In this document: positions 15,685 through 23,662 of the stretch, in pieces
Position numbering within the stretch: position 1 is the stretch's first letter
How the letters are laid out: every line of letters starts with the position of its first letter
Source: Streptomyces sp. NBC_01235
GTDB taxonomy: Bacteria > Actinomycetota > Actinomycetes > Streptomycetales > Streptomycetaceae
Length of the DNA: 64,000 nt
Reading direction: 5' to 3'
NCBI RefSeq assembly: GCF_035989285.1
Contig: NZ_CP108513.1
Location: 7,874,001-7,938,000 of the forward strand
Position numbers and translations under genes: made by a program
Notes under the pieces: generated by a model
Told to the model about the DNA's origin: nothing
Seen by the model: only the letters and a program-made list of their open reading frames with translations
The model's database searches: none

Positions 15685-17378
15685 CCCCCGAGAAGCGCGC
15701 CCCTGGGCAGGGCGCCCCGGGGCGCGCTGCCCCGGGAAAGGGCGCCAGGGGGAGCGCGGCGGCCCGGCTCGGTCTCCTGGCCGTGCCCGTCGCGTTCTTC
15801 GCGGTCTTCTTCGCCTACCCGGTCGCCGCGATCGTCGCGCGTGGCCTGAAGACGGACGCCGGCTGGCAGTTCGGGCGGCTGTGGGACGTGCTCGCGCAGT
15901 CGGACATCCGGCACGTGCTGTGGTTCACCACCTGGCAGGCGTTCGCGTCCACCGCGCTCACGCTGCTGGTCGCGCTGCCGGGTGCGTACGTGTTCGCGCG
16001 GCTGGACTTCCCGGGCAAGCAGGTGCTGCGCGCCGTCGTCACCGTCCCGTTCGTGCTGCCGACGGTCGTCGTCGGTACGGCGTTCCTCGCGCTCGTCGGC
16101 CGCGGCGGACTGCTCGACGAGCTGTGGGGCGTACGCCTGGACACCACCGTGTGGGCGATCCTGCTCGCGCACGTCTTCTTCAACTACGCGGTCGTCGTCC
16201 GGACCGTGGGCGGGCTGTGGTCGCAGCTCGACCCGCGACAGGAGGAGGCGGCGCGGATGCTGGGCGCGTCCCGGCCGCGCGCCTGGCGCACGGTCACCCT
16301 GCCCGCCCTCGGACCCGCCGTCGCGGCCGCCGCGCTGATGGTCTTCCTGTTCACCTTCACCTCCTTCGGTGTGGTGCAGATCCTCGGCGGCCCCACGTTC
16401 TCCACCCTCGAAGTGGAGATCTACCGGCAGACCTCCGAGATCTTCGACCTGTCCACGGCCGCCGTCCTCACGATCGTCCAGTTCGTGGCCGTCGGCGCGA
16501 TCCTCGCCGTGCACGCCCGGGCCGTACGGCGGCGGGAGAGCGCGCTGCGGCTGGTGGACGCCTCCGTGACGGCGCGGCGGCCGCGCGGGGCCGGGCAGTG
16601 GGCGCTGCTGGCCGGGGTGCTCGCCACGATCGCCGTGCTGCTGGTGCTGCCGCTGGCGGTGCTGGTGCAGCGCTCGCTGGACGCGCCCGACTTCGCCTAC
16701 TACCGGGCGCTGACCAGCGACGACGGCAATGTCTTCCTGGTCCCGCCGATCGAGGCGATCGGCAACTCGCTTCAGTACGCCGTCGCCGCGACCGCGATCG
16801 CCGTGATCGTCGGCGGGCTCGCCGCGACCGCCCTCACCCGGCGGGACGCCGGACGGCTGGTCCGTGGCTTCGACGCGCTGCTGATGCTGCCGCTCGGCGT
16901 CTCCGCGGTGACCGTCGGCTTCGGCTTCCTGATCGCGCTGGACGAGCCTCCGCTGGACCTGCGCGGCAGCTGGATCCTGGTGCCGCTGGCGCAGGCGCTG
17001 GTCGGCGTGCCCTTCGTCGTACGGATCATGCTGCCGGTGCTGCGGGCGGTGGACCAGCGGCTGCGCGAGGCGGCGGCCGTGCTCGGTGCGTCGCCCTGGC
17101 GGGTGTGGCGGGAGGTGGACCTGCCGATGGTGCGGCGGGCGCTGCTGGTCGCGGCCGGGTTCGCCTTCGCGGTGTCGCTGGGGGAGTTCGGAGCGACCGT
17201 GTTCATCGCGCGGCCCGACAACCCGACGCTGCCGGTCGCCGTGGCGCGGCTGCTCGGGCGGGCCGGTGAGCTCAACTACGGCCAGGCAATGGCCCTTTCG
17301 ACGATTCTGATGATCGTGTGCGCGGTGGCCCTGCTGGTGCTGGAGCGGATGCGGACCGACCGGACGGGGGAGTTCTGA
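15660..17378 (+). CDS. thiP: Thiamine ABC transporter, double-domain permease
   Basis: This 572-residue membrane protein has two copies of the binding-protein-dependent permease domain, with about twelve hydrophobic segments, as expected for ThiP. EAA-loop sequences occur twice: EEAARMLGASRPRAWRTVTL near residue 195 and REAAAVLGASPWRVWREVDL near 470. I chose ATG 15660, inside the end of thiB; GTG 15648 is an alternative. The N-terminal ~35 residues are Gly/Ala/Pro-rich and cytoplasmic. The stop overlaps the next start (TGATG). Confidence 0.92.
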   Translation: MDLARTEVAPEKRAPGQGAPGRAAPGKGARGSAAARLGLLAVPVAFFAVFFAYPVAAIVARGLKTDAGWQFGRLWDVLAQSDIRHVLWFTTWQAFASTALTLLVALPGAYVFARLDFPGKQVLRAVVTVPFVLPTVVVGTAFLALVGRGGLLDELWGVRLDTTVWAILLAHVFFNYAVVVRTVGGLWSQLDPRQEEAARMLGASRPRAWRTVTLPALGPAVAAAALMVFLFTFTSFGVVQILGGPTFSTLEVEIYRQTSEIFDLSTAAVLTIVQFVAVGAILAVHARAVRRRESALRLVDASVTARRPRGAGQWALLAGVLATIAVLLVLPLAVLVQRSLDAPDFAYYRALTSDDGNVFLVPPIEAIGNSLQYAVAATAIAVIVGGLAATALTRRDAGRLVRGFDALLMLPLGVSAVTVGFGFLIALDEPPLDLRGSWILVPLAQALVGVPFVVRIMLPVLRAVDQRLREAAAVLGASPWRVWREVDLPMVRRALLVAAGFAFAVSLGEFGATVFIARPDNPTLPVAVARLLGRAGELNYGQAMALSTILMIVCAVALLVLERMRTDRTGEF

Positions 17379-18400
17379 TGCGGCTGCTCGAACTGGAGCG
17401 TGCCACCGTGCGGTTCGGTGGGCGGGCCGTGCTGGACGCCGTCGATCTCGCCGTCGCCGAGCACGAGGTGGTGTGTGTGCTCGGGCCCAGCGGCAGCGGC
17501 AAGTCGACGTTGCTGCGGGCCGTGGCCGGACTGCAACCCCTGGACTCCGGGCGGGTGTTGCTCGACGGGAGCGACCAGGCGGGCGTGCCCGCGCACAAGC
17601 GGGAGCTCGGGCTGATGTTCCAGGACCATCAGCTGTTCCCGCAGCGGAACGTGGGCGGCAACGTGGCCTTCGGGCTGCGGATGCGCGCGGCCTCCGCGCG
17701 GGAACAGGGCGACCGGGTACAGGAGTTGCTCGACCTCGTCGGACTGCCCGGCGCCGCCCGCCGCGCCGTCGCCGCGCTCTCCGGCGGGGAGCAGCAGCGG
17801 GTCGCGCTGGCCAGGGCCCTCGCGCCCCGGCCCAGGCTGCTGATGCTGGACGAGCCGCTCGGCCAGCTCGACCGGTCGCTGCGGGAGCGGCTGGTCGTCG
17901 AACTGAGGGAACTCTTCGGGCGGTTGGGGACCACCGTGCTGGCGGTCACGCACGACCAGGGGGAGGCGTTCGCGCTCGCCGACCGGGTCGTGGTGATGCG
18001 GGACGGGCGGATCGCCCAGTCCGGTACGCCGCTTGAGGTGTGGCAGCGGCCGGCGGACGCGTTCGTGGCCCGCTTCCTCGGTTTCGACAACGTGGTGGAG
18101 GCGACGGTCACCGGCGAGGTCGCGGTCACACCGTGGGGCAAGGTGCCGGTGCCGGCCGGATCAGGGCAGGGGGCGCGCACGCTGCTCGTCCGGCCCGCCG
18201 GTGTGCGCCTGGTGGGCGCGGAGGAGGGCCTGCGCTGCACGGTCGCCGCTCGCACCTTCCGGGGCACCCATGTCGCCGTGCATCTCCAGCCGGAGGGCGC
18301 GCCGAGGCTCGAGGCGGCGTGCGCGTTGCGGGACGCGCCGGAGGTCGGGGGCGCGGTGGGGGTGTCCTTCGACACGGCCGAAATCGTCGTGCTGGACTGA
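17378..18400 (+). CDS. thiQ: Thiamine ABC transporter, ATP-binding protein
   Basis: This 340-residue ATPase powers the importer. It has Walker A GPSGSGKST (~36), Q-loop FQDHQLFP, signature LSGGEQQR, Walker B LLMLDEPLGQLD and the H-loop VTHDQGEAF, all canonical. A ~110-residue C-terminal extension resembles the TOBE-type regulatory domain seen in larger sugar/polyamine ATPases and makes it longer than the ~230-residue enterobacterial ThiQ. It overlaps thiP by one base and is the last gene of the thi operon. Confidence 0.92.
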   Translation: MRLLELERATVRFGGRAVLDAVDLAVAEHEVVCVLGPSGSGKSTLLRAVAGLQPLDSGRVLLDGSDQAGVPAHKRELGLMFQDHQLFPQRNVGGNVAFGLRMRAASAREQGDRVQELLDLVGLPGAARRAVAALSGGEQQRVALARALAPRPRLLMLDEPLGQLDRSLRERLVVELRELFGRLGTTVLAVTHDQGEAFALADRVVVMRDGRIAQSGTPLEVWQRPADAFVARFLGFDNVVEATVTGEVAVTPWGKVPVPAGSGQGARTLLVRPAGVRLVGAEEGLRCTVAARTFRGTHVAVHLQPEGAPRLEAACALRDAPEVGGAVGVSFDTAEIVVLD

Positions 18401-18425
18401 CCGGCCGACGCCTACGGTGTTACGT

Positions 18426-19262
18426 ATGACCCTTCTCGCACATGACCGTTACTGCGACGAAATCGCCCACCAGGTCGGCCGGTTGAGGGCCGTCGTGACC
18501 TCCGGGGCGGAGCTGTCGGCGACCGTGCCGACCTGCCCCGACTGGTCGCTGGAGCAGCTCGTGCGGCACATGGGCGGCGCCCTGCGCTGGGTGGACGTGC
18601 TGGTGCGGACGCGGGCCCAGGAGAACATCCCCCAGGAGCGGATCCCACTGCACGGCGGACCGGACGGCGAGGGCGACCCGGCCGCGCTGGACGCCTGGCT
18701 CGCCGAGACCGGTGAGCTGGTCGTCGGCGCGCTGCGGGAGGCCGGTCCTGACACGAAGGTGTGGGGCTGGGCCGGGGCGCTCGACACCGGCTTCTGGGCG
18801 CGCCGCATGGCCCACGAGATCACCGTGCACCGAGCCGACGCCACGCTCGCCGCCGGGCTGCCCTACGAGGTCGCGCCCGACGTGGCCGCCGACGCGGTGG
18901 ACGAGTGGCTGCAACTCGTGGAGTGGGTGCAGCGGAACATGCCGCAGGCGGCGGCAGAGGAGCTGTTCGTCGCGGACCGCAGCATCCATCTGCACGCCAC
19001 CGACACGCCGGCCGAGCCGAACGCCGGGCGAAGCGAGATGGGGGTCCCCCCGCCCGAAGGGTGGGGGTGGGTGATCGAGCTCACCGGGGGCGGGATCGTC
19101 TGGCGCCGCGGGCACGAGAAGGCGACGGTCGCCCTGCGCGGCCCGCTGACATCTGTGCTGCTCGCCTTCTACCGCCGACTGCCGCTGGACAGCCCGGGGC
19201 TGGAGGTGCTCGGCGAGCGCGAGGTGCTGGAGTTCTGGCTGGAGAAGGCGAAGTTCGGCTGA
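18426..19262 (+). CDS. Maleylpyruvate isomerase-type mycothiol-dependent protein (DinB-like)
   Basis: The protein has 278 residues. The N-terminal ~150 residues fit the MDMPI/DinB-like helical bundle (CPDWSLEQLVRHMGGALRWV, and MAHEITVHRADA with metal-type His residues); the C-terminal ~100 residues fit the partner domain. The family uses mycothiol or binds metal; the substrate is unknown. At residues ~203-216 a stretch GRSEMGVPPPEGWG is encoded by one copy of the palindromic repeat (19038-19071) and looks like an in-frame insertion. TACGGT 6-8 nt upstream of ATG 18426 suggests a leaderless mRNA. Confidence 0.82.
   Translation: MTLLAHDRYCDEIAHQVGRLRAVVTSGAELSATVPTCPDWSLEQLVRHMGGALRWVDVLVRTRAQENIPQERIPLHGGPDGEGDPAALDAWLAETGELVVGALREAGPDTKVWGWAGALDTGFWARRMAHEITVHRADATLAAGLPYEVAPDVAADAVDEWLQLVEWVQRNMPQAAAEELFVADRSIHLHATDTPAEPNAGRSEMGVPPPEGWGWVIELTGGGIVWRRGHEKATVALRGPLTSVLLAFYRRLPLDSPGLEVLGEREVLEFWLEKAKFG
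19024..19071 (+). repeat. Palindromic repeat copy A, inside a coding sequence
   Basis: The core 19038-19071 begins ATGGGGGTCCCCCC and ends TGGGGGTGGG, with CGGGCG/CGCCCG (19024-19029 with 19051-19056) forming a stem. It shares its frame of G-tract, C-tract, CGAAG and G-tract with copies near 20424, 32623 and 33561. Confidence 0.7.
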
Positions 19263-19279
19263 GGGAGCGAGGCGAGGGC

Positions 19280-19307
19280 GGGGCGGAACATGCGGGTGGC
19301 CCGCCCC
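19280..19307. terminator. Stem-loop between convergent genes
   Basis: GGGGCGG (19280-19286) pairs with CCGCCCC (19301-19307) around a 14-nt loop between the plus-strand isomerase-type gene and the minus-strand surface protein gene. It could serve both directions. Confidence 0.5.
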
Positions 19308-19349
19308 GGCGAAGGGACGGGCCGCACACACATACTTTCGTCGTGCGGG

Positions 19350-20054
19350 TCAGCGGTTGCTGGACCCACGGCGACGCATGCCGAAGAACACCGCGCCACC
19401 GCCGACGACGACCAGGGCGGCCGCTATGCCGACGATCAGGCCGGTGTTGGAGTTGGCGCCGGTCTCGGCGAGGTTGGACTCCTGGACCGCGGCCGAGGGC
19501 ACGTTGCTCGCGGAGGGCACGGGCGCGGCGCTGTCGCTCGCCGAGTCGGACGGGCTCGGGGTGACGGTCTCGACCGGCGGCGGAGCGGTGTCCGACGGGG
19601 TCGAGGACTCAGTGCTGGACGGGGTGGTGGACGGCGTGGAGGTGTCGTCGGCCTTGCAGGCCTTGGCCGGGGTGGTCAGGAACGGCTCGACGTCGGCGTT
19701 CACGTCGTTGCCGGCCTTGATGTGCACCCGGTAGGTGACGTTCGGCTCCCAGGCCTCGGCGAAGGAGACGGTGACGCCCGCCGCGGTGCCCTTGACGTTC
19801 TGGGGCTTGCCGACCTGCCTGAGGTCGGCGCCGTTGTTCTCGAGGAAGACCGTGACGATGGCCGGGGTGCCTGCCGCGTTCTTGTCGGTGACGGTGATGA
19901 CGCCCTGTGTGCCGTCACAGGCGGCCTCCGCCGAGAAGTCCTTGATGTCGTTGGCCAGCGCGGTGCCGGCGGCGCTGAGCGCGAGGGCGGCGGAAGCGGC
20001 GGTGACACCGAGCATGCGCACCGAACGGGCGGCGGTACGGCGGGAAAGGGACAC
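19350..20054 (-). CDS. Sortase-anchored surface protein with LAETG motif
   Basis: This 234-residue protein has a cleavable signal peptide (residues 1-34, ending ALA), a folded domain of ~110 residues with two Cys (ACDGTQG and KACKADD), a Ser/Thr/Pro-rich stalk, the motif LAETG at 195-199, a membrane segment and an Arg-rich tail MRRRGSSNR. This is the standard cell-wall sorting signal; the LAxTG form is typical of actinomycete class E sortases. The function of the exposed domain is unknown. A strong promoter lies at 20149-20178. No sortase gene is adjacent; one lies 8 kb away. Confidence 0.85.
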   Translation of the reverse strand: MSLSRRTAARSVRMLGVTAASAALALSAAGTALANDIKDFSAEAACDGTQGVITVTDKNAAGTPAIVTVFLENNGADLRQVGKPQNVKGTAAGVTVSFAEAWEPNVTYRVHIKAGNDVNADVEPFLTTPAKACKADDTSTPSTTPSSTESSTPSDTAPPPVETVTPSPSDSASDSAAPVPSASNVPSAAVQESNLAETGANSNTGLIVGIAAALVVVGGGAVFFGMRRRGSSNR

Positions 20055-20148
20055 GTTTGTCCTTTACGGGAAGCGCAACTGCGGGGGGTGGAGGGGGAGA
20101 TGGCGCCCCCGGTGAGCCGAGTGCGTCACCATCCCCAGCAGGCTCACA

Positions 20149-20178
20149 GGTCTATAAGCGTTTCATAAGCAGTGTCAA
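20149..20178 (-). promoter_or_regulatory. Vegetative promoter of the LAETG protein
   Basis: On the minus strand, TTGACA (20173-20178) and TAGACC (20149-20154) are separated by 18 bp. This is the best -35/-10 pair in the window and predicts a start near 20142, leaving a leader of ~88 nt. Confidence 0.65.
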
Positions 20179-20216
20179 TGCGGGGACGCCTCCGAGCGGC
20201 TGGCTTTGCCCGCTTA

Positions 20217-20568
20217 TTAACCACCGAGACGTTTCAACGCCTCCGGGGCCTCCTCGATCCGGTCAACGAGGGCGATACGGGACTCCATCGGCCGCTCCCG
20301 GGCGAGTGACCGCAAGAGCGGCCAGGCGGGCAGGAGTTGCGTCCAGTGTTCCCGGTCCACGAGCACCATCGGCGTCGGCTCGCCCCGCAACTAGTAGTAG
20401 TTGGGCGTCGTGTGGCCGTCCATGGGGGGGGCCCCCGCTCGAGCGAAGCCGAGAGTGGGGGAGGGAGAGCGTGCCGTGGGTGAGTACCACCTCGTCGAAC
20501 TCGTCGAGGGACTCGATCTCACGGTCGTGGGAACCGTCGAACGGCTGGGCGGGTGTCCTCGGATGCAC
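20217..20568 (-). pseudogene. Decayed gene of unknown function, interrupted by a repeat and a nonsense codon
   Basis: On the minus strand, one frame reads DREIESLDEFDEVVLTHGTL. The palindromic repeat copy B follows, after which another frame reads MDGHTTPNYY, hits TAG, and continues coherently as LRGEPTPMVLVDREHWTQLL to ...RIEEAPEALKRLGG and TAA at 20217. The protein-like quality on both sides suggests one former gene of ~110 codons with a frameshift at the repeat and a later stop. I cannot name the family. Confidence 0.5.
20424..20466 (+). repeat. Palindromic repeat copy B
   Basis: The copy runs from a G8 tract meeting CCCCC, through CTCGAGCGAAG, to GTGGGGGAGGG. It matches copies A, C and D in tract order and sits at the frame break of the decayed gene. 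Confidence 0.65.
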
Positions 20569-20585
20569 CCGCCCGTGCTAGGCAC

Positions 20586-20641
20586 TGCCGCCGTGCCGCC
20601 GTGCCGCCGTGCCGCCGTGCCGCCGTGCCGCCGTGCCGCCG
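20586..20641. repeat. 8-bp tandem repeat, seven exact copies
   Basis: TGCCGCCG is repeated seven times without change between the decayed gene and the VOC gene. The unit length is not a multiple of three and no gene covers it, so it is a likely slippage hot spot. Confidence 0.9.
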
Positions 20642-20669
20642 TGCCGCACGGCGGACCGGCCGGCTCCGG

Positions 20670-21089
20670 TCAGCCCTCGATGGCCGACGGGTCCATCCAG
20701 ACGACCTCCCAGGTGTGACCGTCGAGGTCGTCGAAGGCGCGGCCGTACATGAAATCCATGTCCTGCGTCTGACCGCTGGGCGAGCCACCCAGCGCGAGTG
20801 CCCTGTCCACGAGTTCGTCGACCTTCTCGCGGCTCTGGGCGCTCAGGGCGATCAGGACCTCGCTGGTCTTGGTGGCGTCCGCGATCTCCTTCTTGGTGAA
20901 GGTCGAGTAGAACGGCTTGGTGAGGAGCATCGCGATGATCGTGTCGCTGATCACCACGGAGGCCGCGTTGTCGTCGCTGAACTGCGGGTTGATCGAATAG
21001 CCGAGCTCCGTGAAGAACTTCTTCGAGGCGTCGAGGTCGTTCACGGGCAGGTTCACGAAGATCATCTGCTGGTGGGCCGGGGTGGTCAT
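20670..21089 (-). CDS. VOC family protein (glyoxalase-like)
   Basis: This 139-residue protein has the paired beta-alpha-beta pattern of the vicinal oxygen chelate fold: MIFVNLPVNDLDASKKFFTELGY at the start and FDDLDGHTWEVVWMDPS near the end, the usual closing motif of this subgroup. Such proteins bind a divalent metal and act in isomerisation, dioxygenation or antibiotic binding; the substrate cannot be told. GGAGAGA-type purines precede the ATG at 21089. It is flanked by the tandem repeat and the ABC permease gene. Confidence 0.85.
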   Translation of the reverse strand: MTTPAHQQMIFVNLPVNDLDASKKFFTELGYSINPQFSDDNAASVVISDTIIAMLLTKPFYSTFTKKEIADATKTSEVLIALSAQSREKVDELVDRALALGGSPSGQTQDMDFMYGRAFDDLDGHTWEVVWMDPSAIEG

Positions 21090-21230
21090 CGCGTCTCTCC
21101 CAGGGGGTTCGTGGTGCTGGTGTGTGGTGTTCGGTGGGGTGGACCCCGGGGGCGTGCGGAACTCATCGGTGGCCGGGAGATCTTTTTTCGAGCGGGAGCA
21201 CGGAGTGCTCTCCGCGGGCCGCGGCGGGCC

Positions 21231-22742
21231 TCAGCGGGTCAGGGGAAGCGCCGCCAGTTCGGCGACGACGAGGGTCAGCGGGACGAAGAGCGCCAGGAGG
21301 GCGCCGGTGCGCAGGGCGGCGGCGCTGCGCAGCGTCTTGGTCGGGGCGCCGAGACGGAGGAGGGCGGCGGTGGTGTCGGCGCGGTCCTGCCTCGCCTCCA
21401 CGGCCGCCGTCAGCAGCGTGGCGACGGTCGAGCCCGCCACGACCAGGGCGCCGAGAGTGGTGAGCGGGCCGAAGGACGGATCGGCCGGGTCGTACAGCGC
21501 GGCCATCGTGTACGCGCCGGAGGCCACCGCGCAGACCACGCCCAGCGGACGGCCGATGCGGGACGCCTCCTGCATCAGGCCGCGGCCGGCGAGGAGACGG
21601 AGCGCGCCGGGCCGGGCCGCTTGCAGCAGGCGGCCGCAGAGGTGGGTGAGGCCGGGGCCGGCCAGGGCGAGGCCCACGGCGGTGAGGGTCCAGCCGAGGA
21701 GGACCGCCACGGGGCCGGTGGGGAGGCCGCCGGGCAGGGGGAGGGTGTTCGGGTCGGCTGTGCGGTTCGCGTACGCCTCCACGGCCAGGCCGGCGGCGAG
21801 GAGGGCCGCGCCCCAGGGGAGGGCGGTGGGGTTGGGGAGGTGGGGCTGAGTTCCCTGCGCGCCATGGGTCGGGGCCTGGAGCTGGGGTGTGCCGGCCGGA
21901 GCTTCTCGCGTGCCGTCGGCTGGGGCTGGGGCTGGGGCTGGGGCTGGGGCTGGGGCTGGGCGGTGGGTCGACCCGCGCTGCGCCTGCGGGGTGCCGCCTT
22001 CCGTGGGTCGGGAGCCGTCCCGGGCGGCACGACCGCCCGCGGATGGACGGGACGGCTGGGCACCGCCGTCGTCCGCGGCGGGGGAAGACCGTCCCGCGCC
22101 GACGGCGCGCATCTCCGCCGCGAGGCGCGCTCCGAACCTGCCGTACTCGCCGAATCTCTCCCCCGTCCCCCTCTTCCCGTACGCCCCGAACCGGCCGAGC
22201 GTCTTCGGGGTCGCCCGGGATGCCGCTCGGGTGTCTCTCGGGCGGAGCGTCAACGCCACCGCGAGGGACGAGCCGGCCGGTGCCAGTGCCAGCAGGGTCA
22301 GGGCTCCCGGCAGCGGGAGCGGGTGGTTCGCGGCCAGGAAGTCCCGTGCCGCTCCGTCGAACGGCATGCCCGTGAGGTCGCCGCGGAGGTGGAGGAAGAG
22401 GAGGAGGGCCAGCATCGAGCCGAGGAGCGTGGAGAGGGCCGTCGTCGTCGCCGAGACGGCCGTCAGACGGGTGGGGCCCAGGCCGATCGCCGCCAGGCCG
22501 GGGCGGGGACGGGTGCCGGGGTCGGTGCGGGCGACCGCGAGAGCGAAGTAGACGGTTGCCGCCAAGGGGATCGTGCACCAGGCGAGGCGGAGGAGGGAGG
22601 CGGCGGGGGTCTCGGGGTGGGTCAGGGCGTGGCCGAGAGTGCCCAGGAGGAGGAAGCCGGTGCCCGCCGAAGCCGTCGCCACCAGGAGGCGGCGGAGCTG
22701 GACCGCGGGGTGGGCGCTGCGTGTCAGACGGAGAGCGAGCAC
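21231..22742 (-). CDS. ABC transporter permease, FtsX-like, with Ala/Pro-rich insert
   Basis: The protein has 503 residues from GTG 22742, which overlaps the ATPase stop by 19 nt in another frame. Hydrophobic segments cluster at the N terminus (~20-125 and 150-190) and C terminus (~300-503), separated by a ~110-residue soluble insert containing (AP)n encoded by a GGGGCT tandem repeat (~21915-21960). The layout resembles FtsX/MacB-type permeases of exporters rather than importers. The substrate is unknown. The overlapping start implies co-translation with the ATPase. Confidence 0.72.
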   Translation of the reverse strand: MLALRLTRSAHPAVQLRRLLVATASAGTGFLLLGTLGHALTHPETPAASLLRLAWCTIPLAATVYFALAVARTDPGTRPRPGLAAIGLGPTRLTAVSATTTALSTLLGSMLALLLFLHLRGDLTGMPFDGAARDFLAANHPLPLPGALTLLALAPAGSSLAVALTLRPRDTRAASRATPKTLGRFGAYGKRGTGERFGEYGRFGARLAAEMRAVGAGRSSPAADDGGAQPSRPSAGGRAARDGSRPTEGGTPQAQRGSTHRPAPAPAPAPAPAPADGTREAPAGTPQLQAPTHGAQGTQPHLPNPTALPWGAALLAAGLAVEAYANRTADPNTLPLPGGLPTGPVAVLLGWTLTAVGLALAGPGLTHLCGRLLQAARPGALRLLAGRGLMQEASRIGRPLGVVCAVASGAYTMAALYDPADPSFGPLTTLGALVVAGSTVATLLTAAVEARQDRADTTAALLRLGAPTKTLRSAAALRTGALLALFVPLTLVVAELAALPLTR

Positions 22743-23467
22743 GCGGCCCCCCGGCCTTCCTGCTCCGTGACCGGGGGCAGATGGACCGTCTTCACCCGGC
22801 GCCCGTCCAGCAGCGGCACCGTGCGGTCTGCGAGGGCCGCGGTCTCCGGGTCGTGGGTGGCCAGCACCACGGTGATGCCGTGGGAGCGGGCCGCCGTCGT
22901 CAGGGTGCGCAGGACGTGGGCCCGGTCCGCGCGGTGGAGAGGGGCCGTCGGCTCGTCCGCGAAGAGGACGGAGGGGGCGGGGGCCAGGGCGCGCGTGATG
23001 CAGACGCGCTGGCGCTCGGCCTGGGTGAGTTCGTGCGGGCGGCTGAGGGACCTGTCGCCGATGTCCAGGCGCTCCAGCCACTCCAGCGCGGCGACCTTGG
23101 CCCGGCGGCGGCTGGTGCCGCGCAGCATCAGGGGGAGGGCCGCGTTCTCCCAGACGTTGAGTTCGGGGACGAGGACCGGGGCCGGGTCGATCCAGCCGAA
23201 GCGGTCGCGGCGCAGCCGTTCGCGGGCCATCGGGCCCATCGTGTGCACGGGAACGCTGTTGAACCAGACCTCGCCGCGCTGGGCGGGCACCAGGCCGGAC
23301 AGACAGTGCAGCAGGGTCGTCTTGCCGCTGCCGCGCGGCCCGCTGACGGCGAGGATCTCGCCCTCCCGCACCCCCAGCGAGACCCCGCCGAGGCCGGGCG
23401 AGCCGTCGCGGTGCGTGAAGTGCAGGGAGTGTGCCCAGAGCACGTCGTTGTCCGGCGGAGCCTCCAT
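22724..23467 (-). CDS. ABC transporter ATP-binding protein with degenerate signature
   Basis: This 247-residue ATPase resembles LolD/MacB-type exporters. Walker A is GPRGSGKTT (~44), Walker B VLFADEPTAPL and the switch His is in ATHDPET. The signature motif, usually LSGGQ, reads ELTQAERQRV here, keeping only part of the pattern, so one ATP site may be weak. It starts at ATG 23467 and is followed by its permease. No binding protein is nearby, in line with export or a regulatory membrane complex. Confidence 0.85.
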   Translation of the reverse strand: MEAPPDNDVLWAHSLHFTHRDGSPGLGGVSLGVREGEILAVSGPRGSGKTTLLHCLSGLVPAQRGEVWFNSVPVHTMGPMARERLRRDRFGWIDPAPVLVPELNVWENAALPLMLRGTSRRRAKVAALEWLERLDIGDRSLSRPHELTQAERQRVCITRALAPAPSVLFADEPTAPLHRADRAHVLRTLTTAARSHGITVVLATHDPETAALADRTVPLLDGRRVKTVHLPPVTEQEGRGAACSLSV

Positions 23468-23600
23468 GGGCGTACACCTCGGTTCAGATCTGTGGTTCCC
23501 GTGCCAATCCCCCGTCCGGGGGAACGAAGGCAGGGCCGATCGGTCACGAGCACGCTAGGCAGGCGTGAGGGGCAGGCCGGACAGCACACGGCCCCGGGCC

Positions 23601-23639
23601 GCCGTTTCTCACTCGAACGGCAGACACCGGGGCCGGTGT
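23601..23639. terminator. Double stem-loop between the ABC ATPase and aminotransferase genes
   Basis: GCCGTT/AACGGC (23601-23606 with 23616-23621) is followed directly by ACACCGG/CCGGTGT (23624-23630 with 23633-23639). They lie just after the stop of the minus-strand aminotransferase gene and likely end its transcript. Confidence 0.55.
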
Positions 23640-23662
23640 TGATCAGCTGATCAGGCTGACGA

